A DNA stretch of 36,958 nucleotides from Stenotrophomonas maltophilia. Lineage in GTDB: Bacteria; Pseudomonadota; Gammaproteobacteria; Xanthomonadales; Xanthomonadaceae. The notes under the pieces were generated by a model that made no database searches, was not told where the DNA came from, and saw only the letters and a list, made by a program, of their open reading frames with translations. The stretch lies in NCBI RefSeq assembly GCF_002205165.1, contig NZ_NIVS01000046.1, positions 1-36,958 on the forward strand, in the 5' to 3' direction. Both the position numbers and the translations under genes were made by a program. Each line of letters starts with the position of its first letter. The first letter of the stretch is position 1. Positions 16,913-25,669 of the stretch are shown in pieces.

Positions 16913-17383
16913 ATGTCATCCATCTTCCCCACCGATAGCCCGCGCCTGCCAAGCCTCATCGATTGCCTTGGTTTCGCGCTGCTTCCATTGAAGCGCTACC
17001 GCACGTTCTCCGGCCGCGCGAGCCGCAGGGAATTCTGGGCGTTTTCGCTGCTTGCCAGCGCTGCGCTTGGCAGCTGTTATGCCTTGATGATGTGGTCTCA
17101 CAGCGCGATATGGATCCAGGTCGGCATGTCGGTGGGCGCCGTGCTGGTGCCGCTGCTGCTGCTCCCCATGATCGCGGTGACGATCCGGCGACTTCACGAC
17201 ATCGATGAGTCAGGCTGGCTGGCCCTGATCGTGCTGGTGCCCTTGGGGGTATTCGTGTTCTTTCCGTTGATGTTGCTCCCACCAACGCCCGGCGCCAACC
17301 GCTTTGGCTCGCGCGCCCAGAGGATCCGCAAAGCGGTGCGTGAGATTGAGAAGCTTGGCGAGGGCTTGAATTCCGGGCGCTGA
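16913..17383 (+). CDS. DUF805 family membrane protein
   Basis: A 156-residue inner-membrane protein. The DUF805 pattern is clear: YRTFSGRASRREFWAFSLL before helix 1, IAVTIRRLHDIDESGWLAL between helices and a tail GANRFG. There are about four hydrophobic segments. The ATG at 16913 was chosen over a TTG at 16898; the ribosome site is weak. Function of the family is not established. It is followed at 41 bp by the DUF6624 gene, possibly co-transcribed. Confidence 0.88.
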   Translation: MSSIFPTDSPRLPSLIDCLGFALLPLKRYRTFSGRASRREFWAFSLLASAALGSCYALMMWSHSAIWIQVGMSVGAVLVPLLLLPMIAVTIRRLHDIDESGWLALIVLVPLGVFVFFPLMLLPPTPGANRFGSRAQRIRKAVREIEKLGEGLNSGR

Positions 17384-17424
17384 AGCCGCTACGTTGTCGG
17401 TGCATTCACCAGGGAGCACCACCG

Positions 17425-18354
17425 ATGCACGGAAGGCCGACACGACTGATAAAGGTGACCCGGGCAGCAACGCTGACGGTCGCCCTGTTCGCAGCCGCCG
17501 CTGCCGCCGCCGCTGAGCCGCCCAGCTTCTTTACCGCGCTGGATTCCTACGGCAACAACGACTACGCCGCCTGCAGCGCCACCCTGAGTGACCTGCACGC
17601 GCAAGGCATCCCCTTCCCTGACGGTGGCGACCTGCTGCTGATCGAATGCACGGCGGCGGCGGGCGACCATACCGCCGCGTTTGCGTATGTGGATGCGCTG
17701 CTGGCCAGCGGTCGGCTGCCGCTTGAGGATCTGCGCACGAAACAGCGCCCGGGCCTGAATGCGCTGCGTGCCGATCCGGCCTGGCCGGCGGTGCTGCAGC
17801 GGGTCATCGCTGAAGAAAAGAAGCACGAGGCGCTACGCGATGCGCCATTGCGGCAGGCCCTGCTCGCACGCGAGGCGGAGGACCAGACAGCGCAACACGC
17901 CGCCATCGACGCTGGCGGCGGCGATGCGTGGCAGCAGACGGCGCCGGTGAGCGAAGCCAATGCAACGTGGCTGAAAGCCGTGATCGCCGAGAAAGGCTGG
18001 CCAGGCATCAGGCGGGTCGGCCGCGACGGGGCCAAGGCGGCCTGGCTGATCGTGCAGCATGCCGACCATGACCCCGCGTTCCAGGCGCAGGCATTGGCGC
18101 TGATGCAGAACGCCGCCAAGACCGGCGACGCCGACGCCGCGGATGTAGCGCTGCTGACTGACCGGGTGCTAATCGCCCAAGGCAAGCCGCAGCGCTACGG
18201 CACCCAGTTCACGAGCGCCGCCGACGGCGTGATGGAGCTTCAGCCCACCGAGGACATGCAGACCCTGGACGCCCGGCGGCGCGCGGCGGGTCTTCAGCCC
18301 TTGGCGGCCTACAAGGCGATGCTGTCGGAGACCTACGGCAAGCCGGTGAGATAG
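17425..18354 (+). CDS. exported DUF6624-type protein
   Basis: A 309-residue protein with a start supported by AGGGAG at 17411-17416 and a long signal peptide (about 1-30, ending AAAAAAAEPP). The C-terminal half shows the DUF6624 wording, WLKAVIAEKGWPGIRRVG, IVQHADHDPAFQ and QRYGTQF. A helical domain that may be TPR-like (FFTALDSYGNNDYAACSATL) precedes it. The family has no established activity. The name is from recollection of the motif and would need a profile search to confirm. Confidence 0.75.
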   Translation: MHGRPTRLIKVTRAATLTVALFAAAAAAAAEPPSFFTALDSYGNNDYAACSATLSDLHAQGIPFPDGGDLLLIECTAAAGDHTAAFAYVDALLASGRLPLEDLRTKQRPGLNALRADPAWPAVLQRVIAEEKKHEALRDAPLRQALLAREAEDQTAQHAAIDAGGGDAWQQTAPVSEANATWLKAVIAEKGWPGIRRVGRDGAKAAWLIVQHADHDPAFQAQALALMQNAAKTGDADAADVALLTDRVLIAQGKPQRYGTQFTSAADGVMELQPTEDMQTLDARRRAAGLQPLAAYKAMLSETYGKPVR

Positions 18355-18491
18355 GTTGCCGGACCACCGGCGGCAAATCGACCCGGCGTGCCGCCGCCAG
18401 TACTTCTACCTAGGCAATGGCCCGTCTATTTTCGGGTGCCAACAGGGACCGCGATGGCGACACTGGAGCTTCAGTCCATCGAGGCGCGACC

Positions 18492-20846
18492 ATGAGCCAG
18501 GAACTCCCCGGCAGCATCCTTCCGATTCCCGACCAGGCCTACCAGGGGCCATTGTCGTTCGACGCGAAAAAGCTCGGGGTCAAGCTTCCTCCCATCACGG
18601 CCAAGCGCCCGCCGGACGGCGCGCCCAATGTCCTGCTGATCATGTTCGACGATGTCGGCTTTGGTGCCGCCAGCGCTTTCGGCGGACCGGTGCATACGCC
18701 CACTGCCGATCGGCTGGCCAACAGCGGCCTGCGCTACACCCGCTTCCACACCACCGCCCTGTGCTCGCCCACGCGTGCCGCCCTGCTCTCCGGGCGCAAC
18801 CACCACGCGGTTGCCATGGGCCACATCACCGAGACCGCCACGCCGGCTCCGGGCTATCGCTCCACCCGCCCCAACTCGGTCACGCCGCTGCCGGAAATCC
18901 TGCGCCAGAACGGCTATAACACCGCCCAGTTCGGCAAGTGCCACGAAGTGCCGGTGTGGGAGTCCGGACCGACCGGCCCGTTCGACCATTGGCCGGCCTT
19001 CAGTGGATTCGAGCGCTTCTACGGCTTCATCGGCGGTGAGACCAACCAGTGGACACCCGCGCTGGTCGACGGTGTTTCCGCCATCGAGGCACCGCTGGAT
19101 CCCGACTACCACCTCATGCCGGATCTGGCCGACAAGGCCATCGACTATGTCCGGCTGCAGAAGAGCCTGACGCCGGACAAACCGTTCTTCGTGTACTTCG
19201 CGCCGGGGGCGACACACGCCCCGCACCATGTCCCCAAGGACTGGATCGCCAAGTACAAGGGCAAGTTCGATCAAGGCTGGGACGCCATGCGCACCGCCAC
19301 CTTCGCGCGCCAGCGCGAGCTGGGCGTCATCCCCGCCGACGCCGTGCTCACCCCGCGCCCGGAGGGCATTCCGGCATGGGAGGACATGCCGGCTGAACTC
19401 AAGCCGATCCTCGCGCATCAGATGGAAGTCTATGCCGCCTTCCTCGAGTACGCCGACCACCACACCGGCCGCGTGATCGACGCGCTGGAGGAACTCGGCG
19501 TCCTTGATGACACGCTGGTGTACTTCATCATCGGCGACAACGGCGCCTCCGCCGAGGGCGGCATCAACGGCGCCTTCATGCTCACCACCGCCTCCAACGG
19601 AGGCGCCGAGTACGAAACCGCCGCGTTCTGGCAGCAGCACCTGGACGAAGTGGGTGGACCCACGGCCTACAACCACTACGCCGTCGGCTGGGCGCATGCG
19701 TTGTGCACGCCCTACCAGTGGACCAAGCAGGTGGCCTCGCACTATGGCGGCACGCGCAACGGCACCATCGTGCATTGGCCGGCCCGGATATCGGGCAGTG
19801 GCGAACTGCGCAGCCAGTGGCACCACGTGATCGACGTGGCGCCGACCATCCTGGACCTCGCCGGCCTGGCACAACCGCATACGGTCAACGGTGTCACCCA
19901 GGTGCCGATGCACGGCGTCTCCATGGCCTACACATTCAACGACGCCGGTGCCGAGGAGCGCCACCTCACGCAGTACTTCGAGATCATGGGCAACCGGGGC
20001 ATCTACCACGACGGCTGGACCGCGCAGACCAAGCACCGCACCCCCTGGGACGTGGTGGCCAAGGGCGTGGATTTCTCGCAGGACGTCTGGGAGCTGTATG
20101 ACACCACCAAGGACTGGACCCAGGCCGACAACCTGGCCGCCGCGCAGCCGGACAAGCTGGCCGAGCTGCAGCAGCTGTTTCTGATCGAGGCGGTTCGCCA
20201 CAACGTGCTGCCGATCGATGATCGCGCCGCCGAACGCATGAATCCCGAGCTGGCCGGCCGGCCAACGCTGACCACCGGCGACACCCTGCGGCTGTATCCG
20301 GGCATGACCCGCCTGGGCGAGAACGTGGCGATCAACGTCAAGAACCGCTCCTACGCGGTCACCGCCGAGATCGAGGCGCCGCCCAGCGGCACGCTCAACG
20401 GCGTGATCGTCGCCCAGGGCGGACGCACCGGCGGCTGGTCGTTCTTTGCCGAGAACGGCAAGCTGGGCTACCACTACAACCATTGCGGGCTGCTACGGAA
20501 GACGGTGCTGTCCGAGACCGACATCGGCACCGGCCGCCATCAGGTGCGGGTGGAGTTCGCTTACGCGGGCGGCGGGATCGGGCGCGGTGGCACGGTCACC
20601 CTGTATATCGACGGGAAAGCATCAGGTACTGGCGAGGTGGAGCGCACCCATCCGCTGTACTACTCCTTCGATGAAGGACTGGACGTGGGCATCGACACGG
20701 GGATGCCGGTGTATGAGGGCTATGTGACCGAGCGCGGCAGGTTCAACGGGATCATTCACTGGGCGGAGATCCAGCTGGACCAGGATGATCACTCGCACAT
20801 GATCGATCCGGAGGCGCATCTGGAGGCGGTGATGCGGCACCAGTGA
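18492..20846 (+). CDS. arylsulfatase (formylglycine type)
   Basis: A 784-residue sulfatase from the ATG at 18492; the frame is open to 18417 but the upstream part is not family-like. The catalytic signature is ALCSPTRAALLSGR, with Cys91 expected to be converted to formylglycine. Asp53/Asp54 in MFDDVGFG bind calcium, and HAPHHVPKDW and IIGDNGASAEGG supply further active-site residues. The long form with a C-terminal beta domain (about 600-784) resembles the AtsA/AtsD group. No signal peptide is visible, so it appears cytoplasmic or exported by another route. No formylglycine-generating enzyme (sumF-like) or anaerobic SME is in the window, so maturation must come from elsewhere. It would release sulfate from aryl or alkyl sulfate esters. 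Confidence 0.92.
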   Translation: MSQELPGSILPIPDQAYQGPLSFDAKKLGVKLPPITAKRPPDGAPNVLLIMFDDVGFGAASAFGGPVHTPTADRLANSGLRYTRFHTTALCSPTRAALLSGRNHHAVAMGHITETATPAPGYRSTRPNSVTPLPEILRQNGYNTAQFGKCHEVPVWESGPTGPFDHWPAFSGFERFYGFIGGETNQWTPALVDGVSAIEAPLDPDYHLMPDLADKAIDYVRLQKSLTPDKPFFVYFAPGATHAPHHVPKDWIAKYKGKFDQGWDAMRTATFARQRELGVIPADAVLTPRPEGIPAWEDMPAELKPILAHQMEVYAAFLEYADHHTGRVIDALEELGVLDDTLVYFIIGDNGASAEGGINGAFMLTTASNGGAEYETAAFWQQHLDEVGGPTAYNHYAVGWAHALCTPYQWTKQVASHYGGTRNGTIVHWPARISGSGELRSQWHHVIDVAPTILDLAGLAQPHTVNGVTQVPMHGVSMAYTFNDAGAEERHLTQYFEIMGNRGIYHDGWTAQTKHRTPWDVVAKGVDFSQDVWELYDTTKDWTQADNLAAAQPDKLAELQQLFLIEAVRHNVLPIDDRAAERMNPELAGRPTLTTGDTLRLYPGMTRLGENVAINVKNRSYAVTAEIEAPPSGTLNGVIVAQGGRTGGWSFFAENGKLGYHYNHCGLLRKTVLSETDIGTGRHQVRVEFAYAGGGIGRGGTVTLYIDGKASGTGEVERTHPLYYSFDEGLDVGIDTGMPVYEGYVTERGRFNGIIHWAEIQLDQDDHSHMIDPEAHLEAVMRHQ

Positions 20847-20860
20847 CGGTCACGCTGATC

Positions 20861-20903
20861 TGTGGCCGTCCGCCACATCACGGCGCCCGGCCTAGGGCCG
20901 GGC
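20861..20903. terminator. paired hairpins after the arylsulfatase
   Basis: TGTGGC (20861-20866)/GCCACA (20872-20877) is followed by GCCCGGCC (20885-20892)/GGCCGGGC (20896-20903), both perfect stems, the second with a TAG loop. They start 15 bp after the stop. The second stem is very stable but lacks a T-run, so the role as terminator is likely rather than certain. Confidence 0.55.
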
Positions 20904-21090
20904 CTGGATGTGGAGGCGCGGCTTACTTCTGGAGCCTCGCATGCTCCTGGGCTGCGTGCGAACGAACGACAAGGCCATAAACGTCATCAGTGCCGCTGGC
21001 GGCCTGTCGCGCCTCGGACATCCACCTTCCTGGTCGAACATGGTCGACGTGTCGATCCTTCCCGCGAGGAAGCCCTTCCCGAGACACATG

Positions 21091-21507
21091 TCAGACCGTG
21101 CTGTTCACCTCCCCGGGTGCTTCGTTCCGACCCATCGGTGAACGCGGTATGCACAGGGACCCAGGCGGAGGGGACCCACCGTCAACCGCCATCGTCGACA
21201 TCCCTGGAGCAACCGTGCTGCTCTGTTGAAGACCCTCCTGCACCGCTGCAAGCAATCGGCTGGCACAGCGCACAGCGCTTCCCAGGGCCGGGTCCAGCCC
21301 GACGAGGTAGACGAAGCAGCCATCGAACTTCGCCGACGCCGTCTCCAGGCCTTCCGAGTACATCATCTCCCGCTTGAGCGCCTTGAACCAGCGCTTGGGT
21401 GGCTCGGCGGCCAGCTCGATCACGACAGCGGCTTCGCCGAAGCCCAGCGGCATCGCTTCGATCCTCAGCACCTGGGGGTTTGACGGGGTCTTTTGTCTGG
21501 CGGCCAT
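21091..21507 (-). CDS. hypothetical protein
   Basis: A 138-residue protein whose start at 21505-21507 is supported by a strong AGAGGAG site 7 nt upstream. The upstream extension to 21606 lacks one. The core (about 10-95) looks folded, with segments AVVIELAAEPPKRWFKALK and FDGCFVYLVGLDPALGS. The last 40 residues are Pro/Gly/Ser-rich and look disordered. I do not recognise it. It is divergent from the small membrane protein at 21692. Confidence 0.6.
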   Translation of the reverse strand: MAARQKTPSNPQVLRIEAMPLGFGEAAVVIELAAEPPKRWFKALKREMMYSEGLETASAKFDGCFVYLVGLDPALGSAVRCASRLLAAVQEGLQQSSTVAPGMSTMAVDGGSPPPGSLCIPRSPMGRNEAPGEVNSTV

Positions 21508-21691
21508 TGCCCTTCTCCTCTGGAACAATGACGGAAAAGTATCCTCAGCAAGCGCCAAGAGCGCGTCAAGATTCGCTGTCGGCCGCCAATCTCCTGATGC
21601 CGTCACTGGTACGACGCAATGCGCAACGGCTGCTGGTCATATACCGCCAACGCGACAGTGGCATGCTGCCTGCTCGTGCGGGAGAGCAACG

Positions 21692-22054
21692 ATGCGGATG
21701 ACGGGAAATCTTCTGGCAGCAACAGCTGTCACGCTGAAGGTCGGCGTGGTGTTCTGGGTGCTGGTGGCCTGGCGGACACCCGGCGGCGAGCCTTGGGACG
21801 CGCCTGCGTTCTGGACCGTCGTCTATCCCATCGCACTGGGCATCGCCGCCGTTCTAGGCGCCTGCTTCCCTCGCAGGGCGTGGCTATGGGGGATGTTGCT
21901 CATGGCGTTGCAGGTGCCGGTGGTGGCCGTGATGTCGGGCGTTGGCCCGTTGCTGCTGGCCGGACTGGTGTATGCGCTGGTGCTTGCGTTGCCGGCGATG
22001 GCCGTCGCGGCAGCCGCGGGCGCGCTGCGTCGCCGCCTGCTTGGGAGGCGTTGA
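21692..22054 (+). CDS. small membrane protein
   Basis: A 120-residue, very hydrophobic protein with GGAGA 7 nt before the ATG at 21692. Roughly four membrane segments are visible (about 6-26, 38-56, 63-82 and 85-106) and it ends in an arginine cluster RRRLLGRR, so the C-terminus should be cytoplasmic. No family recognised. It converges on the nuclease gene with only 5 bp between stops. Confidence 0.7.
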   Translation: MRMTGNLLAATAVTLKVGVVFWVLVAWRTPGGEPWDAPAFWTVVYPIALGIAAVLGACFPRRAWLWGMLLMALQVPVVAVMSGVGPLLLAGLVYALVLALPAMAVAAAAGALRRRLLGRR

Positions 22055-22059
22055 GACGC

Positions 22060-22743
22060 TCAGCGCTTGGCCGGCTGCCACCCTGCCCGCACGGCGTCCG
22101 CAGGGCTGCAGAACATACGCTCGCCACGGCTCAGGTCGATGCTCGTGCGCGCATAGTCCCGCTGGCCCGGCACGTGGTAGATCTTCCTGCCCTCGCGGGA
22201 GATGTTGCCCTTGATGCGGCATCCGCCCGGCGCCGGCTGCGTGGCCACCGGGGCGTGTCGCGCGGCCTGGTCACGCTTGCTGCGACGATAGTCCGCTGGC
22301 ATCTGGAACGGCCCCTGCCAGAGGTTCCGCTGGTGCTGGCGCGCGTCGGCTTCGTCTGCGATGAATGCCGTGGCGTACTGGCGATACGCGACCGCCCAAC
22401 CGGAGCGCACCATCCACCGATTGACCGACGCCCCCTGGACAAAGCACTCCGCCACCACCCTGCCGTAGCGGTCGGTGTCCTTGGGCTGGCAACGCACGGT
22501 CTTGTCCAGCAGATACTCATCCAGCACGGCGGCTGACCGCCGCCCACAGGGCCAGGGACGTCCGTCTTTGGCGGTGCATTGCTGGGCGCTTTCCGGCGCA
22601 TCGATGCCCCAGAGGCGGATGCGCTGCTTGGCCACGGTGAGAGTGTCCCCATCCGTGACCGTCGCGCGGCCAACCAGCTCTGCTGCCACACCAGGAACCC
22701 ACGCGGAAACCAAAAGCAACACCACCAGACCTTTCACCACCAT
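22060..22743 (-). CDS. secreted thermonuclease-like (SNase) protein
   Basis: A 227-residue protein. The ATG at 22741-22743 is taken as start; three TTG codons just upstream are alternatives, with GAAGGA further 5'. A signal peptide (about 1-20, ending GVAA) is followed by an SNase domain. TVTDGDTLTV and RIRLWGIDAPES supply the catalytic Arg and Glu, and DRYGRVVAEC the second Arg. Cysteines in QQCTAKDGRPWPCG suggest disulfides. A C-terminal extension GNISREGRKIYHVPGQRDY ... MFCSPADAVRAGW is a common partner domain of bacterial SNases. It should degrade DNA/RNA in the periplasm or medium, probably needing Ca2+. Confidence 0.88.
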   Translation of the reverse strand: MVVKGLVVLLLVSAWVPGVAAELVGRATVTDGDTLTVAKQRIRLWGIDAPESAQQCTAKDGRPWPCGRRSAAVLDEYLLDKTVRCQPKDTDRYGRVVAECFVQGASVNRWMVRSGWAVAYRQYATAFIADEADARQHQRNLWQGPFQMPADYRRSKRDQAARHAPVATQPAPGGCRIKGNISREGRKIYHVPGQRDYARTSIDLSRGERMFCSPADAVRAGWQPAKR

Positions 22744-22882
22744 CAACAACAACGTCCTTCAAGTGCACGCTCGGGAGCGAGCGCCAGTTAAAACAGGGCC
22801 GAGCACTTTAGCGGAAGCGGAGACAGGACGCCGACTACATCGACAGTCCTTCACGCCCCACGGGCATTCCTGGTGTGGTCGC

Positions 22883-24127
22883 CTAGATATGAAACGCCGG
22901 ACCTGCCGACAACGCCGCCGAGCTCACCCTGACGCGGAACGCAATGAGCAGGCTGGCGAGGAGCATCACCGCCGCGGCAACAGCAAGGACTGCGACGATG
23001 CCGCCCAGTCCGAACACCAGGCCGCCCAAGGCGGCGCCCGCGGCGATGGACGACTGCACGGCAGCGACCACCATCCCGCCCGCACTCTCCGCCTGGTCGG
23101 GCACCGCACGTGCGACCCAGCTCGACCACGCCACCGGCACGCCACCGAAGGCCAGACCCCAGAGCGCGACCAGGATCGACAGCCCGCCAGTGCCCACCGG
23201 CAACAGGAGCATGCCCAGAGCAGCTACGCCAACCACGGCAGGCATGATCACCAACGTGACCTTCAAACTGCGCTCCATGAGCCAGCCGGCCAGCAGTGTG
23301 CCCACAAAGTTCGCCACACCGAATCCGAGCAGAATCAGCGCCAGGCCATCAGCGCTCATCTGGCCCAGGCTTTCCAACGTCGGGCGGATATAGGTAAAGA
23401 GCGAGTACTGACCGGTGTGCGCCAGAACGCAGCCCAACATTCCGACTGCAACGCCTGGCCGGCGCAGGAGGCCGACCACCGACTCCGGGATCGCCACCTT
23501 GCGCGGCGCCATGCGGGGCAGCGTGAACCACTGGAACGCGAACGTGAGTCCACCTACCGCCGTCGCCGCCCAGAAGGCGCTGCGCCAACCCAGCAGGCCT
23601 CCCAGGTAACTCCCCAAAGGAACGGAGACCACTGTGCCGACCGCAATCCCGCTGAAGATGATGGACAGCGCGCGAGGCACGCGCTGTGCCGGCACCAACC
23701 GCATCGCCACGGCCGCTGCCATGCTCCAGAAACCGCCCAGCGCAATGCCCAAGAGCACGCGCATCACCAGCAGGACCCCCATGCTGGATGACAACGCCAC
23801 CAAGGCGTTGGAGAGAATCATCAGGGCCGTGAAACTCAACAGCACCAGGCGCCTGTCTATCGAACGGGTCAGCCGCGGCACAAGCAGGCCAGCGAACAGC
23901 GCCACAACCGCAGTGACCGTCACGGCTTGGCCGGCCAGCGCCTCCGACACCCCGAGGTCCGCCGCCATCGGCGTCAACAGACTGGCCGGCAGATACTCCG
24001 CCGTGAGCAGCCCGAAGACCCCCATGGCCAGCGAGAACACCGCCACCCATGCCGGGGAAGAAGGCTCCCCGCTCCCCCTGTCCACAGCATCAGGCGTGTT
24101 CGCGGCATCAACTACGTTATTGCTCAT
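22883..24127 (-). CDS. MFS efflux transporter (DHA1/NepI-like)
   Basis: A 414-residue inner-membrane protein with about twelve hydrophobic segments. MFS hallmarks are LLVPRLTRSIDRRLVL between helices 2 and 3, and RVLLGIALGGFWSMAAAVAM in helix 4, wording close to the purine-ribonucleoside exporter NepI/AraJ group. The start is ATG at 24125-24127; a GTG lies one codon upstream. It is divergent from an AraC-type regulator with about 104 bp between them, the usual layout for a regulator controlling an efflux pump. The substrate is not predictable. Confidence 0.88.
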   Translation of the reverse strand: MSNNVVDAANTPDAVDRGSGEPSSPAWVAVFSLAMGVFGLLTAEYLPASLLTPMAADLGVSEALAGQAVTVTAVVALFAGLLVPRLTRSIDRRLVLLSFTALMILSNALVALSSSMGVLLVMRVLLGIALGGFWSMAAAVAMRLVPAQRVPRALSIIFSGIAVGTVVSVPLGSYLGGLLGWRSAFWAATAVGGLTFAFQWFTLPRMAPRKVAIPESVVGLLRRPGVAVGMLGCVLAHTGQYSLFTYIRPTLESLGQMSADGLALILLGFGVANFVGTLLAGWLMERSLKVTLVIMPAVVGVAALGMLLLPVGTGGLSILVALWGLAFGGVPVAWSSWVARAVPDQAESAGGMVVAAVQSSIAAGAALGGLVFGLGGIVAVLAVAAAVMLLASLLIAFRVRVSSAALSAGPAFHI

Positions 24128-24231
24128 CACAGATCCCAGTCCATTCGTGCAGCCGAGAGTCTAGGGAGCCCGGTCAGGATGATCTATGATTGTCCAACCT
24201 ATATTTTTGATCGAAACCCCTGGCCATCTCA
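24128..24231. promoter_or_regulatory. divergent promoter region between MFS and AraC genes
   Basis: This 104-bp gap must contain both start sites. It is A/T-rich in its right half (ACCTATATTTTTGATCG, about 24197-24213), where TATATT at 24200-24205 is a possible -10 box for the regulator gene. No clear repeat for AraC binding was found by eye. Confidence 0.45.
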
Positions 24232-25197
24232 ATGAGTCACGCTCCGCCCCAGCCCGCCGACCTGATCACCCCGCTGTTGACCGGCATGCGGCTGCATGGC
24301 GTTCAATACCGACGCATTCAGACCGGGCCGAGCTTTGGGCTTGGATTTCCCTCGAAGCCAGGCCATGCCTATTTCCACTACCTGGCCGTAGGCACTGCGA
24401 TTCTTCGCGGCGCGGAGGGCAGCCAACACCGGTTGTCCGCCGGGGATGTCGTGCTTGTTCCACGCGGAGACGAACACGCGCTGCTGTCTGGCGCCGACCA
24501 CCCCGTCCAGTGCCTGGAAACGATAGATGCCGCCCCGCTGGGTGACGCAGTGAGCGGGATAGACACGTGCCCGAGCACACATGCCGTGCCAAGCGCCGTG
24601 CTCTTCCACGGCTGCATGGTGTTCGATCTGGGTGGCATGCAAGGGTTGAGCAAGGTGATGCCGGCGGTGATGTTGGCCGATGGCAACGCCACTGCGTTCC
24701 CGGGGCTGCTGCCGATGGTCGACGCGATGAAGCGCGAAGTGTGCTCTGGACGTATTGGATACGCAGCAATCCTTGCCCGGCTGGCGGATGCAGTGGCCGC
24801 CATGATCGTCCGTGACTGGGTCGAGCGCGGTTGCGACGGCGCATCGGGCCTGGTCATGGCCATGCGCGATCCTCGTCTATCGCTGGCGTTGCTTGCGCTG
24901 CACAGAGACCCTGGGCGTGACTGGACCGTCGAGGCGCTGGCTGCGGAATCGAACATGTCACGGTCGGTCTTTGCAGACCGGTTCCAGACCGTCATGGGAA
25001 CCGCGCCCCTGCGGTACGTGACCGAGCTGCGGATGCAATTGGCCAGCCAATGGCTGACCCACCAGAACCTCTCCATCGAGGGGGTGGCAGAGCGTCTTGG
25101 CTACGCGTCGCAGGCGGCTTTCAGTCGGGCTTACAAGCGCGTCATGGGGTACTCGCCTGGCGCGACTCGGCGCGGGCGCTCCTTGGCCTCTCCGTAG
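24232..25197 (+). CDS. AraC-family transcriptional regulator with cupin sensor
   Basis: A 321-residue regulator. The N-terminal half is an AraC-type cupin (GPSFGLGFPSKPGHAYFHYL, LSAGDVVLVPRGDEHAL) of the Cupin_6 kind. The C-terminal 100 residues hold the two helix-turn-helix motifs: WTVEALAAESNMSRSVFADR, then LSIEGVAERLGYASQAAFSR with the signature YKRVMGYSPG. It most likely controls the divergent MFS gene in response to a small molecule. The ATG at 24232 has no good ribosome site, so it may be poorly translated. Confidence 0.92.
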   Translation: MSHAPPQPADLITPLLTGMRLHGVQYRRIQTGPSFGLGFPSKPGHAYFHYLAVGTAILRGAEGSQHRLSAGDVVLVPRGDEHALLSGADHPVQCLETIDAAPLGDAVSGIDTCPSTHAVPSAVLFHGCMVFDLGGMQGLSKVMPAVMLADGNATAFPGLLPMVDAMKREVCSGRIGYAAILARLADAVAAMIVRDWVERGCDGASGLVMAMRDPRLSLALLALHRDPGRDWTVEALAAESNMSRSVFADRFQTVMGTAPLRYVTELRMQLASQWLTHQNLSIEGVAERLGYASQAAFSRAYKRVMGYSPGATRRGRSLASP

Positions 25198-25669
25198 GAG
25201 CAGCGCCAGCCCTACCCCGTCCAATGGGTGACGGAAACCCGTTTGGCAGGCTGCCGGTCAATGCTGCGCCGTGCTCAGCCGCTGTAGGCGGAAGAACGTC
25301 ACACGGTGCGCAGCGTGCGAGCAATGCCCTCGCGCCGTGCATTGCCCCTGGTCGGACTCGATGGCCGCATGCGCCTTTCCCAGCGCCGCTCGCCCCGAGA
25401 GCGTCAAGGGTGATCGAAATGGTCAGGCAATGCTCCGATTCTACCTATTGCCGCGCCCTGCACAAAACGCGACGACACGTGAACGACGCCGGTTCACAAA
25501 TGGCATTTACAACTAATTGCATAGGACGGGGACGAAGACGTCACTAGTTTTGCGACTGCCGACACACATTGGCCGGTTGCAATTCAGTTGCGCCGCAGTT
25601 GCCAGGGATTGACCTCCGTAACCGGGAGGCGGCCGGGCGAGGTTTTCCACCCTTCTGTGATGAAATTAC
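25198..25669. other. 472-bp leader region upstream of the autotransporter, no gene
   Basis: No coding frame with family features was found on either strand. The right half holds an A/T-richer patch (about 25495-25520), three 11-bp direct repeats (25574-25606), a TTGACC hexamer at 25609-25614 that could be a -35 box without a convincing -10, and a small inverted repeat CCTCC/GGAGG around 25613-25628. Its length suggests a regulated promoter or long untranslated leader. Confidence 0.5.
25574..25606. repeat. three 11-bp direct repeats CRGTTGC-N4
   Basis: CGGTTGCAATT, CAGTTGCGCCG and CAGTTGCCAGG are exactly contiguous with an 11-bp period, sharing CRGTTGC. One unit per helical turn places all three on the same face of DNA, typical of tandem activator or repressor sites. 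They lie 64-96 bp before the autotransporter start. Confidence 0.7.
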
